Source: Acanthaster planci (taxonomy: Eukaryota; Echinodermata; Asteroidea; Valvatida; Acanthasteridae). From it: a DNA stretch of 64,000 nucleotides. The DNA lies in NCBI RefSeq assembly GCF_001949145.1, contig NW_019091488.1:675740-739739 (forward strand), in the 5' to 3' direction. The position numbers and the translations under genes were made by a program. Under the pieces are notes generated by a model. That model worked only from the letters and a program-made list of their open reading frames with translations, had not been told where the DNA came from and ran no database searches. This document shows, piece by piece, positions 13,132 to 23,836 of this stretch (positions within the stretch are counted from its first letter, which is position 1; every line of letters starts with the position of its first letter).

Positions 13132-15235
13132 TTGCAGCTGTGAGGTGCAATCTAAGATGCCATCAGAAGCCAACGCATGGAAGGTGTCAACCAAAAAGTT
13201 TTCCATCATGGCCATCAATGTCCTCCAAAAGCGTTCGATACGCTGTCAACAAAAACAATATGCTAATGAATGTAATCATGACTATGATTCTCTTACCTGC
13301 CCTGAGTTTACCTTTACGCAGTACGTANNNNNNNNNNNNNNNNNNNNNNNNNNNNNNNNNNNNNNNNNNNNNNNNNNNNNNNNNNNNNNNNNNNNNNNNN
13401 NNNNNNNNNNNNNNNNNNNNNNNNNNNNNNNNNNNNNNNNNNNNNNNNNNNNNNNNNNNNNNNNNNNNNNNNNNNNNNNNNNNNNNNNNNNNNNNNNNNN
13501 NNNNNNNNNNNNNNNNNNNNNNNNNNNNNNNNNNNNNNNNNNNNNNNNNNNNNNNNNNNNNNNNNNNNNNNNNNNNNNNNNNNNNNNNNNNNNNNNNNNN
13601 NNNNNNNNNNNNNNNNNNNNNNNNNNNNNNNNNNNNNNNNNNNNNNNNNNTTTGAATGAAATGGTTGACGCAGTTTGACAATAAATAACAATTTATACAA
13701 TATATGAAATAACACTTGATATGCTCATGTATTTTAACATAGAGATTGTTGAATTTGAACAATTTTGCTAAGACGGGTTGAATTTGTATTTTTCTATTTC
13801 AAAACTAAACACAGATAATTGGTTGCCACTTTTCTAGTGAGCATCAAGTCTCATCTCCTGGGGAAAAATGAACATTGAATTTAATAGCCCTAATGACTAC
13901 TGGCAATGTTCTTACCCATCTATGGCTCCATGCAAAGCAAATCCATAAACCTTTAGCTTGTCATGCTGATCGACGTGGATTGCATAATTCGGGCCTTCAT
14001 TGACATGGGATCGTCTCCTCAGTCTAGGTCTTCCACGTAGTTCTACCCCTTCAGGGTCTAGCATGCGTTGCCCTTCAAGGACGACGCTCCTACCAAAAAA
14101 AATCCCACACTGTACGATGTCTAAAAACAAGAGTAAAAAAATGGAAACTAGACGAGAAACGTATTGAGTCAGTAATTGACAATGTTTTATTCTTGTCGGT
14201 CTACCTTGGAACAATGATGCTATAGCGTGACAACATTCTTCTTGCCATGGCCCGGCATCCCAGATTGTGGCCACTGCCTTGTAATTCAGCCTACGAAGAA
14301 TAAGTCGTTAAACAAATAAGAAAGCAATTATCTTGTTGGCCTATTTGGATTTCCAAAAGCATCGGGAACTGAAACGTTCGTAGGATTAAACTAATTTACA
14401 GTTGATAACCACCACAACTGTATGCGTAACATCTTCTAGCATATGAAATACAGCACTGTAACATAGAATCATGTAACTCTACTTTTGAACACAGAAATTA
14501 CTCTACATAAAACCTGCTTACAACCCACTGCCGTGCAAAAAGTGGAAGAGGACATGCACCAGATTTTATGATTGAGGGCATACGAGCAGTGAAACCCAAC
14601 AAAGGAATATTCAGTAAGTAAAATTGTTATATTTAATTAATTTGGTACAATAATAGCGGATCAAGAAAGTACTTGACACAACCACTGCTTGAATGAAACT
14701 TGCATACAAAAGAAATGTAAGGCGAGATTTCAACCTAAAGTGTCTCTTTTCTCACTGCTACCGTATTTCAAGACGTTCTGTCATCCTTACCCGCAAACTT
14801 ATTCGGAACCTGTTCCGTGTCAAGTCGTCAGGACTTCTTCTCCTAAGATTCAATTTGCGGAGAATTCGGTGCAGCGTTCTCAGGCTGACAGTACAAGGAA
14901 TAAAAACATATCCATCTCTATAAAACAATGCACACGTGTTATTTCCACGCATGGGCCGGAGGATAGCGATACTAACCGTTCAAAGTCTAACTAGTACATG
15001 TACATGTACACAAATACTACAGCTATAGGCCAACACTGACGTCATCCATGTCAGCATATACAAATAAAGTTGGCCAATACCTGATGGTTACTTGATGACG
15101 AAGGACCAAAATTGAAAGAACCTCATCGTAGCTGTAGCCTGCTTCAAAGTAATGACGAACCAATCGGTCTCGTTGTAGGATAGTGTCATTGCCGTCATTG
15201 TTGAAAGCATGTTGTGGTTGTAGCAACGTATACAT
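13132..15235 (-). CDS. Integrase-core (rve-like) transposase protein, gap-interrupted
   Basis: Visible exons: 15235-15081 (ATG start), 14884-14791, 14290-14205, 14089-13916, and beyond the gap 13242-13132. Borders are GT/AG and the first four join in phase (169 codons). The N-terminal part has NDGNDTILQRDRLVRHYF, a DNA-binding-like region, then SLRTLHRILRKLNLRRR and ELQGSGHNLG. Next comes LDPEGVELR, and NYAIHVDQHDKLKVYGFALH with the presumed first catalytic Asp. The last exon reads RIERFWRTLMAMMENFL and HALASDGILD. This order matches the integrase-core-domain proteins that are multicopy in many marine invertebrates and fish. The second catalytic Asp and the Glu should lie in the N gap. I could not find the usual C-terminal LHYVFLP-type segment to the left, so the gene may be truncated or continue unseen. 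It is the sole gene of the surrounding element and probably its transposase. Confidence 0.72.
13328..13650. other. Assembly gap (323 Ns)
   Basis: This is an unbroken run of N. It falls inside the integrase-core gene between the exon ending at 13916 and the exon starting at 13242, and hides the part expected to encode most of the catalytic core. The real gap length may differ from the number of Ns. Open frames drawn across it are meaningless. Confidence 0.99.
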
Positions 15236-15282
15236 TTCTGCTCAGGTCGGAGGCTACAGCATGTAGGCTACAGGCTGTGTTA

Positions 15283-15416
15283 TACCAGGCAAGGTATGGG
15301 ACGGAGGGGTACCCCCTTACCTGTCTAATCCGTATACACACTCCAGACTATTGTTACCTAACACATCCCCCCTAGAAGTCTGTAAAGAATTTCTGAGATT
15401 CCGATTAAACAATGAC
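15283..15416 (-). repeat. Short interspersed repeat, copy B
   Basis: On the minus strand it begins gtcattgtttaatcgg and runs through ctcagaaattctttacagac to ggggtacccctccgtccc and accttgcctgg. It is therefore a slightly diverged relative of the copies at 10879 and 30253. This copy lies inside the integrase-core element, between the right array and the first exon of the integrase gene. Confidence 0.65.
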
Positions 15417-15499
15417 CAACACAAAGGCAGGGGTCTCTCCGTCCAATAGCTGGCTTCAAATGGGCTGTCTGGAGGTCAAAGTTAATACTTTTCTTCCAC

Positions 15500-15834
15500 A
15501 AATGCGACGCCCGTCAAAAAAATGCGACGCCGGTTAAAAAGTGCGACGCCGGTTGAAAAATGCGACGCCGGCTGAAAAATGCGGCGCCGGTTGAAAAATG
15601 CGACGCCGGTTGAAAAATGCGACACCCGTCGAAAAATGCGACGCCGGTTGAAAAATGCGACGCCGGTTGAAAAATGCGACGCCCGTCGAAATGTGCGACG
15701 CCGGTTGAAAAATGCGACGCCGGTTGAAAAATGCGACGCCGGTCGAAAAATGCGACGCCGGCTGAAAAATGCGACGCCAGTTGAAAAATGCGACGCCCGT
15801 CGAAAAATGCGACGCCGGCTGAAAAATGCGACGC
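15500..15834 (-). repeat. Right subterminal 19-bp tandem array (18 units)
   Basis: Inverted counterpart of the left array. On the minus strand it reads as 18 units of GCGTCGCATTTTTC plus five variable bases, mostly AACCG, with AGCCG, GACGG, GACCG and AACTG. A few units have core changes (for example gcggcgc, gacaccc, and a gaaatg variant). The outermost unit joins the 22-base terminal sequence without a break. The overlapping open frames in this stretch are by-products of the stop-free repeat. Confidence 0.9.
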
Positions 15835-15857
15835 CGGATGGCACATATGGAACACCA

Positions 15858-15863
15858 CACATA
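15858..15863. repeat. Right 6-bp target-site duplication (CACATA)
   Basis: CACATA directly follows the right terminus GGAACACCA and is identical to the six bases in front of the left terminus at 11200-11205. Confidence 0.75.
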
Positions 15864-17294
15864 GTGCTGTGCAAATCATGTGCCCGATCCGTACAGCTAG
15901 CTAGCTTTCTGTGATCTGGCTTCTGCAGAATGCATGTACATGTACTAACTTATTACTATCTTTGATATACATGTATACACTGTATAGCTTCATACATCTA
16001 TGCTGCGCACGTTGTGCAGCAGTGCGCATATAAATAACGCCCTAGCTACGCCCTCATATTCGTACGTGAAGCGATACTCATATTGTATTACTGGGCTTGT
16101 GCACAAGCAGCCATTATTTCCCAAAAGAGGTTCCTGTCCTTACTTGGAGGTCAATTGCCGGCGCGGCCAGCGCAGCTGACCCTGATTGTATATTAGAATC
16201 AATGGTATGGTCCGTTGCGCAGCCTTAGATTCAGTATGCATGAGTGTAAAGAGGCATAAATCACATTCACAAAGCCACTACCATGAGTACACAACTGACA
16301 ATCGCGTAGGCAGGGCTACGTAGGTTCAAGGTAGGTTTGATCGGACACGTGTGGCGGTGGGCTTGGCCTGAAGGCTACACCTGTAGTTTTACATACCTGT
16401 GGTGAGGGTCGTTAAAATCAGTACCATTGTCCATACATTGCCAGTGAAGTGGAAACTGCTGCAGCTGTAGGCTTATCTCAGTATCTGCTTATTGCTGATA
16501 CTACTACTAGATGGTAAGACAGTCGCTTAATTTTTTTCTTTCATTTTGTGATGGGGGGGGGGTAGGCCTACGTACATGTACGCCTGCAAGTACAGCTGGT
16601 TTCATGGCTTTACGGGGGACAAATTAGTGTACCTAAACTCTCACACGGTATGAACATTCCTGTGTTTGGCTGTAGTGAAGGAAACAAAACAAAACTGTTT
16701 TTTGCACTGACTGTGCACACTCTGTTAAATATTAGTTAAGCTTGATATTTGTAGATGGTTCATTCCTTGACTGTTGCCCTTCTGCATGCAGATTTACCCC
16801 GACCCCCAAAATGCCTGCCAACATTTTTTTTTCAGAAAGATTGGTTAACCTTGTGTGGACAGGGGCAGATGTGGGGGGGGGTGTGGGATGCACACCCCCT
16901 CCCCTTTTCACTAATAAATGAATAAAGAAAACAAGAAGAAAACGAGAGAGAAGAAAGGGAAGAAAAAAGAGGGGCCATTCTGCCTGAAATTGCATCATGG
17001 AATACCTAAAATCCAAAAATGCCCTGAACACCATGCAGTAAAAGCCCATGAGCATTTCAACATTGCAGTTTCCGTTCACATCCCCCCTTTGGGAAAATCC
17101 TAGATCCGCCCCTGCTGGACGTGGCTTCAAGTAAGGATTTGCACAACCTACATGATCACGTATGATGATGTGGTCCTCATGTTCACATACTAGATAGGTT
17201 AGCATGGGTCAGCTACGTGTAGCTGTGTGTGTGCATGAACTCTCATGCCCTGGACTTTGCCATCCATTATGCAGAGCCAATAGAGAAAGACAAG
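15864..17294. other. Intergenic region upstream of the HNMT-like gene
   Basis: It should contain the promoter and any 5' untranslated exon of the plus-strand methyltransferase gene. A slightly GC-richer patch near 16140-16200 (ccggcgcggccagcgcagc) may be promoter-associated, but no definite signal was seen. It also contains the small inverted-repeat element at 16860-17114 and TACATGTA motifs near 15935. Confidence 0.4.
16860..17114. mobile_element. Short inverted-repeat element (MITE-like)
   Basis: The left end, CAGGGGCAGATGTGG, is matched by the reverse complement of the right end, CAGGGGCGGATCTAGG, with a few differences. CAG-starting short inverted ends and a length of 255 bases without a gene suggest a miniature hAT-type element. 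The eight-base flanks (tgtgtgga and ctggacgt) do not match, so there is no target duplication to confirm it. The interior includes G/C runs and an A-rich, AG-rich stretch. Confidence 0.45.
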
Positions 17295-20037
17295 ATGGAA
17301 AATTTCGATGCACGGCAGCTGCAAAGTCTCTGCAATGATGTGGAGCACTACATTCTGTGCACCCAGCAGTATGAGAAGCGTGTGGCCTGGCTCCCGGACT
17401 ACATGAAGTGGGTCAACAGGTATCTGGCACATCAGGTGCTTGACAAGCTGGATGTTACTTTGCTAGAGGGGGAATCTCTCAGGCTCCTCGGTGTCGGAAG
17501 TGGGGAAGGTAGATACTGGTTCTTTTACCTCTTAGCAAAGTTTGTTTCTCATTTGAAACAAATTAATGTGATTGGAGGTAATGCAATTTGGCAATGCAAA
17601 TTAATGGACTCTCGCCTGCACCTTTGACGAGACAGATCACCAAAGGATCAAACCCCCCCTCCAAGAATTTGCTGAAATCAGATCAAAAGTCAGTAATGGC
17701 AATTGCCACAAAATGAAATGAAAAAGGAAGAATAGAGAAAAAGCACCCAAACCACTTAAATACAATTTTTAAAATGACAAATATAGCTTCGTAGCTTTTG
17801 CTTTCGAAATGTAGTTGTTATTTTCTTGCACCTAACACTGTCCTCTGACTTTTTGAAAAGGAGCCGTTGAGTACCAGCTCTTGTCCCATATTCTCACTAA
17901 GCATCCCAGCATCCACAACACTGTTGTGGAGCCCAGCCAGACCCAAGTGGACATGTATAAGGACCTCATCAAGGCAAAGGCGGCAGAGTTGGATGGGGTC
18001 AAGTACGACTGGCACCTGCAGACGCTCGGAGAGTACCAGCACCACAGTGAGATGTCTTGGGATAAAACTAAGTTTCATTTCATAAGTGCACTGTACTGCC
18101 TGTACTACGAGCCAGATTTAGATGGCGCCCTGGCATATCTTTACAGCAGACTAGAGCCAGGAGGAATCCTGCTTGTTGGAATGGAAACCGGTATGTGGTC
18201 CAAAAGCAGGTCAATCACTTATTGATGAAATATAGCAACAGCTCTTTTGCAGAACTGCTTGTTTTCAAATGAGATCACTGCCAGTTTCATAACTCCATTG
18301 GGCCACCGTAAATGTTGAATCTTGTGTCACTGTGTAACAGTATTTGTACATTTCATAGTGCCTTTGTCTCTTGAGGCTGTGACAATGCTGTGTAGTTACT
18401 TTTGCTATAACAACTGGACATGGCACAGGGAATTTAAAACTTCTACCTTCCAAAGACAAGTCAGACCTTCACTGTGTGCATAAAACCAAATCACTGCAGC
18501 CTGAAGGCAATGTGTACAAACAAACTTGTCAGTAGTCATGGGGACCAAAATGTGGTTTGGGAAGACAAATGCCTTCAGAATTTGCTCCTAATTTGCCTCG
18601 TAGAAGACATTGTCCCCTTTAACCATATGCTGCCCGGTTCAACAAGAATTTGCATGACGAGTTTGCAGGGGATTTTCAAGATATTCAAAAATTCATGACT
18701 TCACTTACTGGACATTTACACCCGCACAAATGACTGTCTGTTTCTACTCTAATCTGAAAGGCAACATCTGTTGACACCTGAGTATTTTAGCCAGGCCTGC
18801 CACCTTGTAAAGAGAGCCCGGATTGTGCGGTGTTGTGTAATTTCCTTTGTTCCTGAAATTGGCCAAGTGCACTGCTGGCATCTTTTCAAATGCGGCCTTA
18901 TTAGTGTGCAGCGGTGTTGTGTCATTAATTCCTGGAGCGCTTTTGTCCCTGGTGATAATCCGCTTTCCCTGAATGCCACAAATACTGTTTCAGAGCAATG
19001 ACAGATTACCTCCGCTGTTGACAACTGAAAAAAATGTTGGCAATTCCCAGCAGCTCGGTCTTTTGCTCAGAGCACGGTCTTTTGTTACAAGGCCCAGCTC
19101 CTTTGTCCGATATTGGGCACCCCTGGCTATGTGTATAAACCTAAGGTCTTCGGTACTGGGAAACCCAGCACGAAGTGGTTAACATGATGAAGGCCCACTT
19201 ACAATGTGTCTACATGTTACCCATGTACTGCGAATATACACGTACATGTACGACATGAACATGAAAAATGTGGGTTGCACTTATCCATCAGTGCTGAATG
19301 GTTATAGGCACACATATTGATACCTTTTTCCCTGGTTTCAGGGTTTTTCATCAGATTTTCCTGATTTTGAGATTTTTCAATGATCTCTTTTGAAATCCGG
19401 AAAATCTTGTGTTTATCATTGTGGTGTTTTTAGGGATAACAGTTGATAAGCATAAGAAATGGGTTTTTAAGGCATAATAACATATTTTCATGTACACTGT
19501 ACATGTTGGGAAACACTAATTTTTACCATAGACTCTACACTGCTGTGGGACCTCAAAACCTCATGTGATTATTTCGTAGATATTTCATTTTCTTTCAATC
19601 TCATCCCTGCTTTGGAAGAAGACCACAAAGTTTTGTTTGCTTTTGCAGAGAACTGTGACATGATAAAGATTGAGAAGCAATTCCAGTTTGCTCAAGATGA
19701 AGTGAACCCCCTCTTTTGCACTGAACATGTCTGCACCTTCTTCAAGAAGCACAACATCCCATACGTCATCTGCAACCAGCCTGATGACCAGCGCGACTTT
19801 GACATCACTGACTGCTTCGATGACACATCTGACGAGGGCAGCCTGGTGCTGGACTTCCTTTCCAACGTCCTTCACTTCCGTCAGAGCGTCCCCCCGGCTG
19901 TGCTGAAGGAGTTCCGTGATTATTTGAAGAGCCTTGTGACTGTCCGGGATGGAAAGGTATTCCTGTTCTACGATTCAGCTTATATTCTGGGCATAAAGAA
20001 CAAAGTTCCAGCCGTGTCCAATGCCTCATGCCTCTGA
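17295..20037 (+). CDS. Histamine N-methyltransferase-like SAM methyltransferase
   Basis: Predicted cytosolic S-adenosylmethionine-dependent methyltransferase of the HNMT family, which methylates the ring nitrogen of histamine in vertebrates; the substrate here is not known. Exons: 17295-17508, 17861-18190, 19649-20037, with GT/AG borders and consistent phase 1 junctions, giving 310 residues (human HNMT 292). SLCNDVEHY near the N-terminus matches human SLFSDHGKYV. The SAM-binding glycine motif LGVGSGEG spans the first junction. VVEPSQTQVDMYKDLI, YDWHLQTLGEYQ, ALYCLYYEPDL and the C-terminal DITDCF with GSLVLDFL follow the family order. The start MENFDARQ was chosen because it has a good context (A at -3, G at +4) and leaves the family's usual length. 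An in-frame ATG at 17235 would add 20 residues. An intermediate exon between 18190 and 19649 cannot be excluded. Confidence 0.85.
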
Positions 20038-23000
20038 CATGGGAAAAAGAGCATTGGAATCATTTTACTCAAATGTTAGTTTTTTTACTCTTTCTGGAAT
20101 GTATAGAGTACCAAAGTGAATGTACGTCACATGCACAGTTATGTGTGTAAAAAGGCATTAACGTTAGAACCAGAGCCTGAACTTCTACACGTGCCTACTC
20201 CACTCGTTTGCACTATACTTCCTGGTTCAGATGATGTCATGCTTCAGTATTAACCGTGTCTTTTAAGATCACTCGCATTTTGTGCTCTTGAATCATTTTC
20301 TCAGGACAGTAGTGTAGATATATAACTTTGAACACATAGTATGTGTGTGTCCCGCATAAGACAAGGCTGAAGGCCAAGTGATGTGTGGGATTCACTCTTG
20401 TAAAATTGCACATCATTAATCAAGCAAACCTGTCTCACTCGCAGTGAATCATACAACTCTGAATTGTGTCACACTAGGGGCACAATATACGTATGTACAT
20501 GTACTTACCCTTGGAGCTGCATAACACATGGAGTATGACATCAACTGTGGCTAATAGATATATTGCATGATTTGTTGCCATGGGTTGACCAAAAAAATCA
20601 GGATTAAGGACTGAAGGTTATGTGGAAATGTACAGCGTGTCCCTTTGAAGATTGTGCTAACAGATTTTGTCTATTTTAAACATAGTGACCACTGGTGGTA
20701 TTTATTTGTTTTTAAAGAGGACACTCGTGGCTTGATGATGCTTTTTATTTCATTCATATTCGCTTAGGGCGATGAAGAGCCATGCCTCCGTAAACACAGG
20801 AAATTAATAGTGAGCTTGTGACACTTTCAAGTCTGATCACGAGATTTAACTGAAATTGTTAAAAAGGTGCATTTCTTCATTGCAGTTTGGTTTTCATACA
20901 AAAACCCTGAACATTTTTATACACATACATACATGCGTTTGACCTTGCCAAATTGTCTATAACATCAAGTTTCAACTCGTTTAAACATCCTGGAGGTTGA
21001 GTTATATGTATTAGAATGCAAATATACAAAAAATAATATAGAAAGTTCACAGGAGAAATACACATTAGAGAATCTAGTCGAGGTAACATAGTTTTTGTTT
21101 TCACAATCCTGCATGCGCATTCATTTTCAATTAATCTAACCTAACCTCTGAAATTGTACATGTGTAAACTCTTTATCAATGTTTACATTTTGTGCTGTTT
21201 GTACATGTATGTACATAATGTGCTATGAAGTTGACAAATGCCACCGTGCTATCAATATGTTACATCTCAGGACTACTGGTATACAACTGTTCACATTCAA
21301 TCATGTACAATGAAGCACTTGTATCGTAAAATACACACATATACACAAACTGCATGTAGTTCAAACCATAAGAGTTACTATGACCTGACTGAGACCTGAT
21401 GATGACTCCATGGCTTATAGTCTGGTGCCATGCAACATTTCTTCAAGCTCCTGGAGTGAGTGTGAGAGTAATTTGGAGGTGTAACTCGATAACATTTCCT
21501 TGACAGTGATAAATGAACACCCCTGTTGCACACTTTGTGGTTGTGAGACCCAACAAACACACAACCTGTGTTTCCACTTAAAAAGAAAATCACATAGGAA
21601 CTGTGTCGTTGTTTATTAGAAAAAATTGCAACAAAAATGGGCCAGTCCCTTGCCTAATTTTTTTTCTTTCCTGCACAAGTTTAGAAAAAGCCCTATGTTC
21701 TGTTCTCAAACAGACATACATGTACTTGTAGATCTCTAGTTTGATATTTATTTTTTAAAGCCGGTTGGCTCAAAATATTGGCTTGCTCTAGGGAGTTTTT
21801 ATTTACCCACCACCATCTGTTTTCTGAATATAGACATTCTGTAACTACTCAACCAGTGAATCTGCTGGTAGGATATGTTATATGAATATGTACATGTTAT
21901 GTACACTACCAAATACGACTTTGTCAGCTGTTAACTGGTACAAATGATACTAAATTTTCTTGGCTTCTGAGATGTTAAGTTTACATACATGTACATGTAT
22001 GTATTCAGGCTTTGCTCTTACATGTGCTGTACATATTGAATATACTGCGATGTCAGTAAAAGGGCAAAAATTGATATGTAATGTTAGAAATCAGTATGCA
22101 AATAAAAAACAATTGACTTTCGTCCCGAACAAACATCAAGAACCAACTCAAAAACAAAAATTACCCTCCCATCTGCTATATTTTTTTATATGTCATAGGA
22201 AACCACAACACAATGCACGCAATATAAATACATGTATATCCCACTGTGTAGATGAAGGATTTCTTGTACAGGTTTCTGTTTCTTTGGATTGAAAAACAGC
22301 AACTAAAGGATTAAGTGTGCTAAACCCCCAAATTTTAAATGTCTCTCTTACAGGGATCAATTGTATATTTCCTTATTTTTTTTAGAAATATGCGGCAATA
22401 CCACTACATGGTTCCATTATTTCTATTGAAGCATTCATTGGAGGATTTGTAGTGTTTAATATCTATGACAGCTTACCTATTCCCATTGGTCGAGAGCCCA
22501 TCACATGGTGTGGCCAGTCTGAAACGGTCAACAAAACACCAGCCGGCAACGAAAGTGGCCCTGAAAAAAGACTTACACATATGTGTATTCCTGTGCTACA
22601 TTGCATTAGTGCTTGGAGTGATGCCACTATCTTGAAATGTACATGTATTTATGTTAATCAAAAAAGCTTATTTGTTTTGAAGCCCAGGAAATAGGAGTAA
22701 GAAAATAGTTGTTTTTAAAATCATTTTAAATTAATTGTAATTTAAAACTATTTAGAAAGAGCTTCTCGACCAAGTCTAAAAACTTTATGTAAAGCATGAA
22801 ACCTTGTAGCAATATATATGTATAGTGATATAAACCTTTCTTATGCTACATACATGCAACAAGTGCCATTTTTATGGCTGGCTGTATTTATACAAAAACA
22901 CCACCAGAATAATTTATAAACTATTAAAGACCCTTATGCAAATATTCAAATATTAACTACATGTAGTAAATGCTGTTATTGAGTGCTAAACGAAAATACC

Positions 23001-23836
23001 TCCACTTATAACACCAGTAATGCCAAATGGGTATTTGAGGCAGAAATTCATGCCAAGAATGTATTTCCTGAAAACCTTGGATGTCCATAAAAAATGGCGG
23101 TCAGTGTTTAACAGAAGAAAGGCTTATTCTGTTTAATGTACATGTACGTCCTGTTAGAAATATAAGTTACTTAAATTATAAAAGTAAGTCATTTCAAAAA
23201 TTCACACCCGTCAGGTTAAATTTGATTATGTGTTCTTGTAGAAGTGTTGTTTTGGTTGTCATTGAAAGGAAAAGAATTTTCAGGTGTTGATAAATTTCAA
23301 ACTGTTTGCTTTTGGGGCCATTATAGTATTGAGACATTCCTCCATTTTCTGCACCAACAGCCAGGGATGTATTGACTTGAATTAGAGAACAAGGCTGCCT
23401 CTGGCCTCTAGAAGACATGAAATAATATCCCATTGTTCTCAAATGTCTCAGTCTGTCCAGCATTGTCACTTGAGCTGAAGTAGGCTATGTTCACATTCTA
23501 AATCACCTAATGTGATTATCATACAAACTGGAAATGTTCAAAAACAAGTTACACAGAAAAGAATCAATTTACTCTGACATGTCTGTGCATACACAACCAT
23601 TCACCCCCCCATGTTTGTCATCTTTGTCTACATGTATGTGGCGCTAGTAGTTTTAGTGCATTCACATGTTGTACAGCTTTGCTGCCAGCAGACACAACAG
23701 AGCCACACTCAAATGGCCCAAGTCAACTTGGAACCAAATTAAAATGATGTGGTGAAGGGAAATCGGATGCAGAAAAGAATGAAAATGTTCATTTCGTCAT
23801 CGGGGCCTTCAAAACAATTTCTAAAAATTCTTAACC
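20038..23836. other. Convergent intergenic region
   Basis: Lies between the 3' ends of the HNMT-like gene (plus) and the membrane protein gene (minus), so it should contain both 3' untranslated regions. It is AT-rich with many TACATGTA/GTACATGT motifs, and I found no exon, RNA gene or transposon ends that I can support. Confidence 0.5.
21982..22003. repeat. 22-bp perfect palindrome of TACATGTA type
   Basis: A perfect inverted repeat with no spacer, centred on GTAC within CATACATGTACATGTATG. Many shorter relatives (TACATGTA, GTACATGTAC) are scattered through the window, for example near 15000, 20494, 48448, 48604, 50919, 53098 and 57893. They look like simple-sequence expansions of a self-complementary unit. 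Confidence 0.8.

Larger units (their letters stand above)
11206..15857. mobile_element. Complete integrase-core DNA transposon with long TIRs
   Basis: The element starts TGGTGTTCCATATGTGCC and ends with its exact reverse complement; the shared outer segment is 22 bases. It is flanked on both sides by CACATA. The terminal inverted repeats run on into tandem arrays of a 19-bp unit, 12 full units on the left (11229-11465) and 18 on the right (15500-15834). The only recognisable gene inside is a minus-strand, multi-exon integrase-core protein (13132-15235), starting about 620 bases inside the right end. The span is 4652 bases including 323 Ns, so the true length is uncertain. The segment 11466-13131 shows no exon I can identify. 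A rve-type integrase with inverted repeats and 6-bp duplications resembles what I recall of the IS3EU superfamily. That naming is inference, but the boundaries are directly visible. Confidence 0.8.

Noticed and set aside
13140-13762. Long open frames of 133-191 codons across the gap
   Set aside because: They are mostly unknown residues from Ns and have no coding support, apart from the separate exon at 13242-13132.
14758-14784. Longer form of the second integrase exon using a donor after LEIR (GTAGCAGT)
   Set aside because: The donor CGG/GTAAGG at 14791 is stronger and puts the next exon in the frame AELQGSGHNLG, which matches the family; the longer form does not.
15482-15914. Overlapping open frames of 108-130 codons on both strands in the right array
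   Set aside because: Same repeat artefact as in the left array.
16732-17205. 157-codon minus-strand open frame
   Set aside because: It spans the MITE-like element at 16860-17114 (the GADLGFSQRGD part is translated repeat), so not a gene.
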